Source of the DNA: Eubacterium ruminantium
GTDB taxonomy: Bacteria; Bacillota; Clostridia; Lachnospirales; Lachnospiraceae
Reading direction: 5' to 3'
NCBI GenBank assembly: GCA_900108205.1
Contig: FNUU01000007.1
Location: forward strand, 119,081 to 183,080
DNA: 64,000 nucleotides
A program made the position numbers and the translations under genes. The notes under the pieces are model-generated. The model was given only the letters and a program-made list of their open reading frames with translations. It was not told the origin of the DNA and searched no databases. Each line of letters begins with the position of its first letter. The first letter of the stretch is position 1. This document shows positions 9,832 to 18,766 of this stretch, piece after piece.

Positions 9832-9962
9832 ATGAACAGGCGGAAAAAAACGGCTAAATGTAAATAATTTACATAGTTGATATATCATTCAAAAAAAGTA
9901 ATAATATATAATGCCGGAGAGAAATCCGGCAGATAAGCGAGATGATTGAAAGGAGAAAATTA

Positions 9963-10388
9963 ATGAGCGAAATCAATAATAATTGTTCATATTGTGCAGA
10001 AGGGGAGCTTTTGGATGCATTTGGCATAAAGATCTGCGAGCTTCCTATGTCAAAGCTTATACTTTTTAAGGAGCAGAGCCATCCGGGAAGGGTAATAGTT
10101 GCCTGCAAGAAGCACGTGGATGATATTACAGAGCTTACTGCAGAGGAAAGAGCTCAGTATATGGAAGATATCAACAAGGTCGCAGTGTGCATACACAAAG
10201 TCTTTAATCCGGACAAGGTGAATTTCGGCGCTTACGGAGATACAATGCATCATCTTCATGTACATATAGTGCCTAAATACAAGGACGGATATGAGTGGGG
10301 TGGTGTCTTTGCCATGAATCCGCATGAGAAGGAACTGACAGATGCTGAATACGCTGAGATGATAGAAAAGATCAAAGAAAATCTGTAG
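9963..10388 (+). CDS. HIT family nucleotide-binding hydrolase
   Basis: A histidine triad protein of 141 residues. The signature HHLHVHIVP (about residues 95-104) supplies the catalytic histidines that cleave nucleoside phosphoramidates or dinucleotide phosphates. An N-terminal Cys pair (CSYC) is typical of bacterial HIT proteins that bind zinc. The frame opens earlier at 9942, but the AAAGGAG site at 9949-9955 points to the ATG at 9963. A second HIT protein of different type is at 39648. Confidence 0.88.
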   Translation: MSEINNNCSYCAEGELLDAFGIKICELPMSKLILFKEQSHPGRVIVACKKHVDDITELTAEERAQYMEDINKVAVCIHKVFNPDKVNFGAYGDTMHHLHVHIVPKYKDGYEWGGVFAMNPHEKELTDAEYAEMIEKIKENL

Positions 10389-10525
10389 CATAATTATTTA
10401 ATCTATTTTTAATCTTTCCTACGTTTTGTTTTAATTTAACGGAGTTATACTATGGTCATAAGTTGAGGGAAGAAAATCCCGAACCAAGACAGAGAAAACG
10501 AAACAGGAAAGAGAGGATTACGATT

Positions 10526-10810
10526 ATGGCTAAATTCATCGATTGGTGTGCAAGTATATTAAAGAAGACCTGGGAGATTAAATTTAAGGTAAGAAAAAAT
10601 GCCGAGGAGAAGTTATCGCTTCCATTACTGGTTGTTATAATCCTTATGTTCGCATTCTGGGTTACCATTCCTCTTCTCATCGTTGGATTGTTCTGCGGAT
10701 ACAGATATCGCTTTGAAGGTGTTGAGACAGTATCAATTAATCTGAATGAATTAAGCGACAGAGCAAGCCTTGAGATTGAGGCACTTAAGAGAAAATATGA
10801 GGCAAGATAA
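10526..10810 (+). CDS. DUF4342-like small membrane protein
   Basis: A protein of 94 residues with one long hydrophobic region (about residues 30-57, ending in GLFCGYRYRFEG) and a charged C-terminal helix. The pattern resembles the DUF4342 family, which has no known function. The in-frame region upstream to 10463 lacks a good start; GAGAGG at 10511-10516 fits the ATG at 10526. A hairpin terminator lies directly downstream. Confidence 0.7.
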   Translation: MAKFIDWCASILKKTWEIKFKVRKNAEEKLSLPLLVVIILMFAFWVTIPLLIVGLFCGYRYRFEGVETVSINLNELSDRASLEIEALKRKYEAR

Positions 10811-10816
10811 GATACC

Positions 10817-10844
10817 GGCGGAGCTTAAAATGCTCCGCCTTTTT
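10817..10844 (+). terminator. Rho-independent terminator
   Basis: GGCGGAGC (10817-10824) pairs perfectly with GCTCCGCC (10832-10839) and is followed by a T-run, just 6 bp after the DUF4342-like stop codon. Confidence 0.9.
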
Positions 10845-10980
10845 CAGCGCTGTTTTTAATGTCTATTTCCGCCGAATTATGCTATACTGATTGGTAAAAG
10901 TAATAGGAATAAAAGATTATATAGTAATGAGCCGGATGAGATTAATTCTATCGGAAAAGATCGAGTGTTAAAGGAGAAAA

Positions 10981-11628
10981 ATGCAGACTTCAGATAGCTT
11001 CAGATTAAGCGCACTGCTTTCCTTTTCGGGAGGATTGCAGGATGCGTATACGTATAATATGAGAGATAATGTTTTTGCAAATGCCCAGACAGGAAATGTT
11101 GTTCTGATGAGCCAGAATTTCATGCAGGGAAATGTCATGCATGCGTTCCAATATATGTGTCCGCTGTTATCATTTGCTATTGGGATTTTTGTTGCTGAAA
11201 GGATAGAATATAAATATAAGAATACAGAGAAAATTCATTGGCGACAGATAATACTTTTGATCGAGATGATAGCTCTGATCATTGTCGGTATTCTGCCGGG
11301 GCAGATAAATATGATTGCAAATATGATAGTATCATTTTCGTGTGCTATGCAGGTGCAGACATTCAGAAAAGTTCATGGATATGGATATGCAAGCACCATG
11401 TGTATAGGAAATCTCAGAAGCGGAACCGAAAGCTTATCACGGTATATAAGAGATAAGGACAAAGCTTATCTATACAAAACGCTTCATTTTTTTGGAATCA
11501 TTCTGATATTTGCAATAGGCGCCGGTTTAGGCGGTATTCTCTCAGGTGTTCTCGGATTAAGGACAATATGGATATCAGTGGTTATCATGCTGCTTGTTAT
11601 CGTTATGATGATAAAAGAAGCACGTTAA
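10981..11628 (+). CDS. DUF1275 (YoaK-type) membrane protein
   Basis: A 215-residue integral membrane protein with about six hydrophobic segments. The N-terminal SGGLQDAYTY and ANAQTGNVVLMS motifs are those of the DUF1275/YoaK family, a widespread group whose transport or sensing role is not established. An AAAGGAG site precedes the ATG. A TATACT box at 10883-10888 may be its -10. It appears monocistronic. Confidence 0.85.
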   Translation: MQTSDSFRLSALLSFSGGLQDAYTYNMRDNVFANAQTGNVVLMSQNFMQGNVMHAFQYMCPLLSFAIGIFVAERIEYKYKNTEKIHWRQIILLIEMIALIIVGILPGQINMIANMIVSFSCAMQVQTFRKVHGYGYASTMCIGNLRSGTESLSRYIRDKDKAYLYKTLHFFGIILIFAIGAGLGGILSGVLGLRTIWISVVIMLLVIVMMIKEAR

Positions 11629-11756
11629 TCCATGCACCTGTTAATTGTAGATATGCTTATTTCTTTTACCGATACAGGTGGAAGAAATAAGCTTTGGAAG
11701 ATAGACATCTGGAAACGTACTTTGGGTTTCGGTTAAATATGAAAAGGGTAGATTAT

Positions 11757-12344
11757 ATGGATGATAGATTGAAAAAACAAATGGATTTTTCTCTTGAGAT
11801 TGATAAAGAAAAGAATATATTTCGACAAACACATCTTTCACAGCATGGCAGAAATGAAAATGACGCGGAGCATGCATGGCATATGGCGATTATGGCTTAT
11901 TTGCTGCGCGAATACTCAAACGAGGAAGTAGATATTGCCAGGGTTATGTTGATGTGCCTCATTCATGATATTGTTGAAATTGATGCTGGAGATACCTACG
12001 CATATGATACGGAAGGGATGGCAACTCAAAAAGCCAGAGAAGATGCAGCAAAGGAAAGAATTTTTTCTTTGCTTCCTGAAGATCAGAAAAAAGAGCTGAT
12101 TTCTCTGTTTGATGAATTTGAAGAGTACAAGACTGCGGAATCCAGGTTCGCTCATGCGATGGATAATCTGCAGCCACTGATGCTTAACAATAGTAATGGC
12201 GGCAAAGACTGGAAAGAGCACGGAGTAACTTCAGAAATGATTTATAGGCGACAAACAAAGACAAAGCTGGGATCAGAAAAATTGTTTGAATTGACCGATC
12301 AGATTATTCAGGAGAATATAATTAAGGGAAACCTGTCTGAATAG
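11757..12344 (+). CDS. HD domain phosphohydrolase (YfbR/HD_3 type)
   Basis: The protein (195 residues) has an HD domain with histidine and aspartate metal ligands in DAEHAWHMAIM (about residue 38) and LIHDIVEIDAGD (about 72). This arrangement matches the family of 5'-deoxynucleotidases such as YfbR and related hydrolases. I prefer ATG 11757, with AAAAGGG about 9 nt upstream; ATG 11739 is also possible. The stop codon abuts a headless acetyltransferase fragment, which marks a recombination junction, but the HD domain itself looks complete. Confidence 0.82.
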   Translation: MDDRLKKQMDFSLEIDKEKNIFRQTHLSQHGRNENDAEHAWHMAIMAYLLREYSNEEVDIARVMLMCLIHDIVEIDAGDTYAYDTEGMATQKAREDAAKERIFSLLPEDQKKELISLFDEFEEYKTAESRFAHAMDNLQPLMLNNSNGGKDWKEHGVTSEMIYRRQTKTKLGSEKLFELTDQIIQENIIKGNLSE

Positions 12345-12691
12345 AGGATGGCAAGGCTATCGGCGCTATTGAACTGAAGCTGAATGGTCATACTGATATG
12401 ACTGACCGTGACGATGAATGTGAGATGGGATATTGGCTTGGAAAGCCGTTCTGGGGACAGGGTATCATGCCGGAAGCGGTGAAGGAATTGCTTAGGCACG
12501 CTTTTGAGGACCTGAGAATGCAGAAAGTCTGGATTGGATATTATGAAGGAAACACAAAATCTAAACGTGTCCAAGGAAAATGCGGTTTTAAGTATCAGTG
12601 GAAATCTGAAAATGTTGATGTGCCACTTATGAACGAAAAACGTACAGGCCATGTGAGCCTGATGACGAAGGAAGACTGGCAGTTGATATAA
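12341..12691 (+). pseudogene. C-terminal remnant of a RimJ/RimL-type GNAT acetyltransferase
   Basis: The frame opens directly behind a stop at 12338-12340 and begins in the middle of the domain with EDGKAIGAIELKLN. It continues through EMGYWLGKPFWGQGIMPEAV, the acetyl-CoA binding region of RimJ/RimL-like GNATs, and ends normally. About 60-70 N-terminal residues expected for this family are absent, there is no ribosome binding site, and the fragment overlaps the end of the HD gene by 4 bp. It is a truncated gene joined at about 12341. Confidence 0.8.
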
Positions 12692-12768
12692 TAAATGATC
12701 GTATGGATATCGTATGTTACGAAAAAGAATAAGAACAAAAAAGTGCTAAAAAGCTTGAAAATACGTGG

Positions 12769-12787
12769 ATGCTACGCATCGTAGCAT
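12769..12787. repeat. Perfect 19-nt palindromic hairpin
   Basis: ATGCTACG and CGTAGCAT flank a CAT loop. It lies between the GNAT remnant and the XRE regulator gene. No T-run follows, so it is not a standard terminator; an operator for the regulator downstream is possible. Confidence 0.4.
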
Positions 12788-12897
12788 GCCTGCCACACTT
12801 CATTTCTTGAGGAATTAAACCGCTTGTTATATGTTTAAGCCACAGGCAGGGAAGCCGAGTAAAATGACAATATGAAAATGGTCAGATGGAGGAAATT

Positions 12898-13494
12898 ATG
12901 ACATTAGCAGACAAATTAAAAGAAGCAAGAAAGAATGCAGGACTCACACAAAATGAATTGGCAGAGAAACTTTGTGTATCAAGACAGGCAATCACAAAAT
13001 GGGAAAGCGGCAAGGGAATACCGGATGTAGAAAATCTGAAAACTATAGCTAAGGTGTTGAATGTAAGCATTGACTTCCTTTTGGATGATGAAGGCGTGGC
13101 TGATAAAACAGTGATCAAAGAGCAGATCAATTTAAGTGACTATGTAAAAGAAGGTAAATTACGTAGCAAAAAGGATGCTGTAGTTTTTTCAAAATATCCG
13201 AATGCGGTAATATCTCCGCTTATAGCAAAGAAAAAGAGTACAAAAGGACAGAAGATATTTGGAAATCTTTTGGGAATCCTGACGGATGCGCCTTTTGGAA
13301 CGGATGAAGTATACAATCAGATTGCAGATGCCCATAATGCGTATTATCTGGTGGAACAGGAAGGAAAACATATAATGGTTACCGTTACAGAGGATTTTAT
13401 AGAATCAAAGGTAATGGCAAAAGAACTCACCGGAAACAAGTTTGAGATTGGAGAATATGTATATCGAAAAGCAAGCTATAAGGTGGAAAAATAG
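12898..13494 (+). CDS. XRE-family transcriptional regulator
   Basis: A 198-residue protein with an N-terminal helix-turn-helix of the XRE/Cro type: KLKEARKNAGLTQNELAEKLCVSRQAITKWESGKGIPD divided over residues 5-43. The C-terminal 120 residues form an unassigned effector region. Many Lachnospiraceae regulators share this plan. The ribosome binding site GGAGG at 12888-12892 selects ATG 12898 over the upstream ATG at 12886, which lies inside it. It has no clear operon partner. Confidence 0.88.
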   Translation: MTLADKLKEARKNAGLTQNELAEKLCVSRQAITKWESGKGIPDVENLKTIAKVLNVSIDFLLDDEGVADKTVIKEQINLSDYVKEGKLRSKKDAVVFSKYPNAVISPLIAKKKSTKGQKIFGNLLGILTDAPFGTDEVYNQIADAHNAYYLVEQEGKHIMVTVTEDFIESKVMAKELTGNKFEIGEYVYRKASYKVEK

Positions 13495-13874
13495 GAGTAT
13501 CATAAAACTCCGTAAAACGCGGGGAGAAGACCATATACGATGTCACAATCAGACATCTTCTGACTATGACAGCTCCATACAAAGGAAAGTCAGAACCAGA
13601 GAAATAAAACCGTATGTACGATTAATAAGACCGAATCTTTACGAATAAAGGAGAGTATGCGGGTATCACTAAGTGTACTGAGTGTTCTCATGATTTTAAT
13701 CCCGGATGTTCGCTTCATAAAACAATATATTGTCACGATAGACGGAACTGAAAACATTCTGCATGCACAGTAGATTAACTACAGGATTACATTTTTAATA
13801 GAGCCATAAATCCCCGAGAATGTTCCGTATATTACATATATGGATGAAATATTATAACAGGAGGATTTATAATT
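13495..13874. other. Gap with a possible cysteine-rich gene remnant
   Basis: This 380-bp gap has no convincing intact gene. One start-less frame at 13629-13751 reads KCTECSHDFNPGCSLHK followed by a further Cys/His, which looks like the end of a small zinc-binding protein, but it has no start codon or ribosome binding site of its own. A GGAGG-type site at 13860-13865 belongs to the lipoprotein gene at 13875. The rest is featureless. Confidence 0.3.
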
Positions 13875-14354
13875 ATGAAAAAATTTGTATTTACTATAAT
13901 GGTTTGTGCTTTGGCTGTGGGGTTGGCAGGATGTGGCAAAGAAAAAACCGGTGGAGATGTTTCGTCAGACAAGAATGGATCGGAACAGATAGTTGAAACG
14001 AACATAACTGTGGAACAGGAGGTTTCAGAAACACAGGAAACTTCGTCAGAAGTATCGGAGTTGAATGAAAATACAGAGGACATATCTACAGATAAAGGCA
14101 TAAATGTAGTGTGGAGGAACGCTTATTTTTGGGCTATGGGCAGTGATTATGTTTATGTAGATTCAGACGGAAAAATCTATGAGGAGCACGAAATGGAGGA
14201 GCCCGAGTGGAGAGCATCCGGTGCATGTAAAGAAACGTATTCAGGTAAGCGATTAACAGAAGAAGAATTTAATGAGCTTCTCAGTATAAATATAGCTGAT
14301 GAGGACAGGCAGAAGGAGATATTCAGAAAAAAGGGTATCAAATTTGGGGAATAA
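13875..14354 (+). CDS. Small lipoprotein, unknown function
   Basis: The 159-residue product starts with a lipoprotein signal peptide: MKKF, a hydrophobic stretch, then the lipobox LAGC with the acylated cysteine at about residue 18. A low-complexity Ser/Glu/Thr-rich linker (about residues 25-75) follows, then a compact C-terminal domain of about 80 residues with WRNAYFWAMGSDYVY. It should be tethered outside the cell membrane. I do not recognise the C-terminal domain. The AGGAGG site is correctly placed. Confidence 0.8.
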   Translation: MKKFVFTIMVCALAVGLAGCGKEKTGGDVSSDKNGSEQIVETNITVEQEVSETQETSSEVSELNENTEDISTDKGINVVWRNAYFWAMGSDYVYVDSDGKIYEEHEMEEPEWRASGACKETYSGKRLTEEEFNELLSINIADEDRQKEIFRKKGIKFGE

Positions 14355-14440
14355 TAATTATGGCCTGCATCATGCTTATGTGACTTATATAAATGCGGAA
14401 CATATAAATGATGATAGATTGTTCGGGGAGGAAAAATAGT

Positions 14441-15067
14441 ATGGAGTTTTATGAAGTAGTAGAAAAAAGAAGAACTACTAGGGATTTTGAGTCGGAGGAT
14501 ATTCCGAATGAGGTTATCGAAAGAATAATTTCTGCTGCGATGAAAGCCCCTACCAATGATCATATGCGTGATTGGCATTTCATTATTGTTAAAGATCGTG
14601 AGACTGCTGCACGACTACTGGATATAGTTCCGAAGGGAATATCTGAAGAGGATATGGATCAGTTGATTAAAGATTGGAATCTGAATGACAGTCTGCAACA
14701 GGAATGTTATCGTAATGCTGTACCAAAACAGTACAGGATGCTTTTTGATGCATCGGCAATTATTTTACCGCTTTTGAAGCAAAAGACGGATATACTTCAT
14801 CCTGAGAATATCTCCCATCTTAATGGGTTTGCATCAATATGGTGCAGCATAGAAAATTTATTTCTTGCAGCAACGGCTGAAGGATATGGATGTAATCTTC
14901 GTATTCCTCTTGGAAATGAGAGCGAACATGCAAGGGAAGTACTGAGGTTTCCGGAAGAATACTATATGCCGTGTTTTATTGGTATAGGAAAACCGAAAGA
15001 AAATGCATCAATTCCGAAGCAGAAAGATATTGATATCAAGGATAGAATACATTGGGATGTTTTCTAA
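14441..15067 (+). CDS. Nitroreductase family protein
   Basis: A 208-residue FMN-dependent oxidoreductase. The N-terminal motif EVVEKRRTTRDFESEDIP and KAPTNDHMRDWHFI are the FMN phosphate-binding region of the nitroreductase family. Such enzymes reduce nitro groups, quinones or flavins with NAD(P)H. GGGGAGG at 14425-14431 supports ATG 14441 rather than the earlier in-frame ATG at 14408. A second, smaller nitroreductase is at 39030; the two are not close paralogues. Confidence 0.85.
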   Translation: MEFYEVVEKRRTTRDFESEDIPNEVIERIISAAMKAPTNDHMRDWHFIIVKDRETAARLLDIVPKGISEEDMDQLIKDWNLNDSLQQECYRNAVPKQYRMLFDASAIILPLLKQKTDILHPENISHLNGFASIWCSIENLFLAATAEGYGCNLRIPLGNESEHAREVLRFPEEYYMPCFIGIGKPKENASIPKQKDIDIKDRIHWDVF

Positions 15068-15083
15068 TTACCGGAGGGCATGT

Positions 15084-15495
15084 ATGCAGAAATGTCCTAG
15101 AAGAAAACAAAGAAAGACAAATGAGAGTAAGCCAATGTTAGAAAGATTTTTAGAAGAAACTAAATATGTTAATTACAATCATCCTAACGTAAAAGCTTTA
15201 GCAGAAAGTCTGAAAGCAGAATTCCCTGATGAATACATTTTTTGTTTCAACACTGAATAAATGGATAAGACTCGATGCAAGAGGAAACAAGGAAGGTGTT
15301 AATGCTGAGTTTTCAATAGAAGAAGAAAAACTGGCATTTCATATAGTTTCAGAAGGCGAAGTGGATTATCATGATAATCATGCTGAGCCTGACAAAGAAT
15401 TAATGAAAGTACTTGAAGAAAGTGATGATGCATTGGATATGTATCTTCATCACTTGCCGGATCAGTTGTCCTATACTGAGGAGGAGCATAGATGA
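15084..15495 (+). pseudogene. Transglutaminase-like gene that has lost its catalytic core
   Basis: Two reading frames together resemble the two ends of one transglutaminase-like protein. The first (15084-15260) gives the typical N-terminus MLERFLEETKYVNYNHPNV. The second (from about 15235 to 15495) gives the typical C-terminal part KWIRLDARGNKEGVNAEF, then the HAEPDKELMKVLEESDDAL tail. The roughly 100 residues between them, which should carry the catalytic Cys and His, are absent, and the two parts are in different frames near a run of six T at 15239-15244. An internal deletion plus frameshift is the simplest reading. The tail overlaps the next gene by ATGA. Confidence 0.75.
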
Positions 15496-16013
15496 TAATA
15501 CTTATAACAGGAGCATCTCATACAGGAAAAACTGTGTTGGCTCAACGTTTGCTTGAAAAATACAAATATCCGTATTTTTCCATAGATCATCTCAAGATGG
15601 GGCTGATACGCAGTGGTAATACTGAACTGACTCCGGAAGACGATGACTGTCTTACGGATTATTTGTGGCCGATAGTATGTGGAATGATTAAAACTGCCAT
15701 TGAAAATAAGCAGAATCTGATAGTTGAGGGGTGCTATGTGCCACCTGATTGGAGAATGAGTTTCTCAAAAGAATACCTTCAAAATATAAGGTTTATATGT
15801 CTCGCAATGACTGAGAATTATATAGAGAATCATTTTGATGATATCATCAGATTCGAATCAATAGTGGAATACAGACTTATTAGTGCTGACTGTACGATGG
15901 AGGAATTAAAACGATGGAACAGGTGGTATATAGACTCTTTTATCGATGCAGGTGAAAAAATCGCTCTCATAGAGGATGATTATGAAAAAGTTTTGGAAGA
16001 ATTGAGGTTTTAA
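15492..16013 (+). CDS. P-loop nucleoside/adenylate kinase-like protein
   Basis: A 173-residue P-loop NTPase. The Walker A motif GASHTGKT sits at residues 6-13, followed by FSIDHLKMGLIRSG and LIVEGCYVPPDW, a layout seen in small-molecule kinases of the AAA_33/zeta-toxin/2-phosphoglycerate-kinase group. The substrate is unknown. Its ATG overlaps the stop of the decayed transglutaminase frame, which suggests the two were once translationally coupled. Confidence 0.7.
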   Translation: MIILITGASHTGKTVLAQRLLEKYKYPYFSIDHLKMGLIRSGNTELTPEDDDCLTDYLWPIVCGMIKTAIENKQNLIVEGCYVPPDWRMSFSKEYLQNIRFICLAMTENYIENHFDDIIRFESIVEYRLISADCTMEELKRWNRWYIDSFIDAGEKIALIEDDYEKVLEELRF

Positions 16014-16061
16014 CAAGATTTTTAGTATATGATAAATCGGAATTTGGGAGAAGTAATAATT

Positions 16062-16559
16062 ATGGAATATGAAAACTACATCTGTAAAGATCAAGATGGA
16101 AATCTGCTTCTTTCTATTGAAGCGATAGATGAGGATGAACTCTCTATGGATCCTATGTTTACACATTGTCTTGCGGTTGTTAAAGTAGGTAATGAGTATC
16201 TGCTTGGTCAAAATAAGTATCGGGGTAGATTTGAAGTCTTTGGTGGCTGTGTAGAAAAAGGGGAAACGGCCAGAGAATGTATTATCAGGGAGTGTAATGA
16301 GGAGTTAGGTCTAACATTTGCAAGAATCACATATATTGGTGCTATGAGACTTCAGTTGAAACCAGATTATTTTTCGAAAAAAGATCGAATTGAATTGGGC
16401 GGACTATATGGGATAGCACTACCAGATATGAGCATTGATGAGATATATGCAAATGTCAAGGATAAGGCGGAAATAACTGGGCTTGCATGGTATAGTCACG
16501 TGAAAGGAAAAGAGCCTATTGCTACGATTGATGAAGCGTTATTGGAGTACTATATATAA
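16062..16559 (+). CDS. Nudix hydrolase
   Basis: The protein has 165 residues from ATG 16062, chosen because GGGAGAAG lies 8 nt upstream; the frame also offers ATG 16029. The Nudix box is complete: GGCVEKGETARECIIRECNEELG at about residues 60-82, split here as GGCVEKGETARE and RECNEELG. These enzymes cleave nucleoside diphosphates linked to another moiety, with Mg or Mn bound by the box glutamates. The exact substrate cannot be inferred. Confidence 0.88.
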   Translation: MEYENYICKDQDGNLLLSIEAIDEDELSMDPMFTHCLAVVKVGNEYLLGQNKYRGRFEVFGGCVEKGETARECIIRECNEELGLTFARITYIGAMRLQLKPDYFSKKDRIELGGLYGIALPDMSIDEIYANVKDKAEITGLAWYSHVKGKEPIATIDEALLEYYI

Positions 16560-16906
16560 GTACTTATAGGCGTCTTATTTCATCTATTCAGAATATAAGT
16601 CTTATGATATATTTTTATTTAGAAGCAAAAATAATTTAAGAAAACTTAGTATGATTTCAGGATAATAAAACAAGAGCATTTGATTTCGTCTTGTACGAAC
16701 GATAATTATGCCTGCAATTATCGTGCGCACACGATAATATAAGAGTGTACAATTACAAAAGATAATCTAACAATTGAAGTGATACCTGTATATAAATTTA
16801 TAATGGAGACAGCTATCTGCTAGAAGTTAAAATTGGAATAGAGCCTGCGTTTCCGGATGAAACGCAGAATAAATAGCCTGAAAATAAAAAGTCAAGAGGT
16901 GGATGC
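16560..16906. other. Gap with an ACGATAATT inverted repeat and an extra half-site
   Basis: A 347-bp AT-rich gap without a plausible gene. It contains ACGATAATT (16699-16707) and its exact complement AATTATCGT (16716-16724) around an 8-nt loop, and a third half-site ACGATAAT at 16731-16738 in the direct orientation. This may be an operator for the flavin-binding protein gene at 16907. An AAGAGGTGG site at 16893-16901 serves that gene. Confidence 0.4.
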
Positions 16907-17383
16907 ATGTTCAGAGAAATGAGACGTTTTAAACAGCAGATTCCAAACGAGGAATGTATAGAAATACTGAAAAACGAGCCGAGAGGCGTGTTATCCGTCC
17001 TGGGAGATGACGGATATCCCTATGGCGTTCCTATGGATCATTGGTATTCAGAGATTGATGGAAAGCTTTATTTTCATTGCGCGAAGGACGGTCATAAGCT
17101 TGATGCAATATCAAAGTGCGATAAAGTCAGTTACTGCGTGATGGATAAGGGTTATCAAAAAGAAGGCGAGTGGGCGCTGAATATATGTAGCGTAATAGTG
17201 TTTGGACGGATTCGCGAGGTTACAGATGAAGATAAGAAAAAGGAGATATGCACTTGTCTTTGCCGAAAATTTACGGATGATGAAACATATCTTGAAAAGG
17301 AAATGAAAAATGCCTTTCCTCGTGTATGCTGTCTTGAACTGGATATAGAACATATGACCGGAAAACTTGTGAACGAGGCATAG
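16907..17383 (+). CDS. Pyridoxamine 5'-phosphate oxidase-like flavin-binding protein (NimA-like)
   Basis: A 158-residue split-barrel FMN-binding protein. The N-terminal RRFKQQIPNEECIEILKNEPRGVLSVLGDDGYPYGVPMDH region, shown here by its pieces RGVLSVLG and YPYGVPMDHWY, is typical of the PNPOx-like family that includes 5-nitroimidazole reductases (Nim). The match is to the family; antibiotic resistance is not shown. AAGAGGTGG sits before the ATG. It appears monocistronic. Confidence 0.82.
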   Translation: MFREMRRFKQQIPNEECIEILKNEPRGVLSVLGDDGYPYGVPMDHWYSEIDGKLYFHCAKDGHKLDAISKCDKVSYCVMDKGYQKEGEWALNICSVIVFGRIREVTDEDKKKEICTCLCRKFTDDETYLEKEMKNAFPRVCCLELDIEHMTGKLVNEA

Positions 17384-17452
17384 TGATTAACTTTCAGTAA
17401 ATCAGATAGTTAATTACTAAGAAACGATATATATACTGGAGGGGTATGCTTA

Positions 17453-17812
17453 TTGAAATCTAAACGTGAACCTGAAATGAGCTTCTGGATGACTCTGTAT
17501 GGGAAGAATATTGATTTATCTGGAATCGAGGAATTGCTCCATATACAACTCGATAATAACAGCATCCGTGTACCGGATAATTTGCCGGAGAATCCGGATG
17601 GACCTGTATTCTACGAAGAAATAGAATGGCTTTTGAATCTGGCAGAAGAAAATGAGAAAGAACTTATCAGACTGGGAGTTGATTTCTCAGATTCGCAGAT
17701 CTGGATGATCTACTATTACGATAAACAATGCAACATGGAGTATGATCCTGATCTGATGGGGCGCATGGGAAAACTGGGGTTGAAACTTTGTGTTTCCTGT
17801 CAGGAGATTTAA
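17453..17812 (+). CDS. DUF4279-like small protein
   Basis: The reading frame begins at TTG 17453, with GGAGGGG 9 nt upstream; the first ATG in frame is 17477, which has no ribosome binding site, so TTG is favoured. The product has 119 residues with no signal peptide. The pattern (LYGKNIDLSGIEELLHIQ near the start, DPDLMGRMGKLGLKLCVSC at the end) recalls DUF4279, whose function is unknown. The assignment is tentative. Confidence 0.55.
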   Translation: MKSKREPEMSFWMTLYGKNIDLSGIEELLHIQLDNNSIRVPDNLPENPDGPVFYEEIEWLLNLAEENEKELIRLGVDFSDSQIWMIYYYDKQCNMEYDPDLMGRMGKLGLKLCVSCQEI

Positions 17813-17887
17813 CCGGAATAGAATTTGCAGGGGGATAAAGAAAAATATGATTGAAGATGGCTATCTGTAGTAGTGAGGCTCTTTTTA

Positions 17888-18766
17888 TTATGAAGTAAAG
17901 GATTCCTTCACCTGCTTAAGAAATTTTTCTGCAATAGGCGTAAAAGTTTGATACTTGTTCCATATCAGATACAGTTTGGTTTCCTGTTTCGGAGACAGAG
18001 GTCTGAACGCCAGATCGCTTTCTTCGGAGCAGTTTATGAGATGCTCAAAAGTGAGTAAGATACCGAGACCTTCTTTTGCAAACATGGAAGCATTATAAGA
18101 AAGCCGAAAGGAGCCTTCAAGGTGGAGTTTCTTGTAGTGCTCTCCAGCCCATTCAGGTATTTCAATATTCCAGCTTTGTTCAGAGCAGTAGAGAGGCTGA
18201 CCGATAAGGTCAGTTGCTTTAATGCTCTTTTTCTTTGCCAGAGGATGGCTTTTTAACATAACAGTGCCCCAACGGTCAGAATCAGGAAAAGTGAGATATT
18301 CATATTTGTCCGTGTTTGGAGTTTCGCAGATCACGCCAAAATCCAGTAGTCCTTTATCAAGTTTTTCTGTCACCTGTTCTGTATCGCCGCTGGTTACATG
18401 ATAGGTAAAGTTCGGATATCGATCCTTTAATTTTTTAATCTCACGGGCAAGCAGACTGATCTGATAGGATTCTGCCAGACCAAAATAGATATCGCCCCCG
18501 GTGATGTCATCGAGAGAAATAAATTCCTGTTCGATTTTATCTGCCATTGCAACAAGATCCTCAGCGCGGTTGCGAAGAAGCATTCCTTCATCAGTGAGTT
18601 TGATGGAGAAGCTGTGTCGTATGAAAAGCTTTTTTCCCAGTTCATCTTCCAGAGCTTTTAGTGCTTTTGATAGTGTTGGCTGTGTCACATGCATGATTTC
18701 TGCAGCATGGGACATATTTTCTTCTCTGGCTACTGCTAGAAAGTAGCGAAGGTTCTTTATCTCCAT
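17888..18766 (-). CDS. LysR-family transcriptional regulator
   Basis: A 292-residue LysR regulator. The N-terminal winged helix contains LRYFLAVAREENMSHAAE and HVTQPTLSKALKALEDELG; a LysR substrate-binding domain fills residues 90-290. It is divergent from the operon that starts at 18920 (small protein, hydrolase, oxidoreductases). LysR proteins usually control the adjacent divergent operon in response to a small ligand, which makes that operon the likely target. Confidence 0.92.
   Translation of the reverse strand: MEIKNLRYFLAVAREENMSHAAEIMHVTQPTLSKALKALEDELGKKLFIRHSFSIKLTDEGMLLRNRAEDLVAMADKIEQEFISLDDITGGDIYFGLAESYQISLLAREIKKLKDRYPNFTYHVTSGDTEQVTEKLDKGLLDFGVICETPNTDKYEYLTFPDSDRWGTVMLKSHPLAKKKSIKATDLIGQPLYCSEQSWNIEIPEWAGEHYKKLHLEGSFRLSYNASMFAKEGLGILLTFEHLINCSEESDLAFRPLSPKQETKLYLIWNKYQTFTPIAEKFLKQVKESFTS

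Noticed and set aside
9118..9888. A 256-codon minus-strand open frame
   Set aside because: It lies entirely opposite the HD-GYP domain of the gene at 6691, has no ribosome binding site and no protein-like composition; it is a mirror frame of a real gene.
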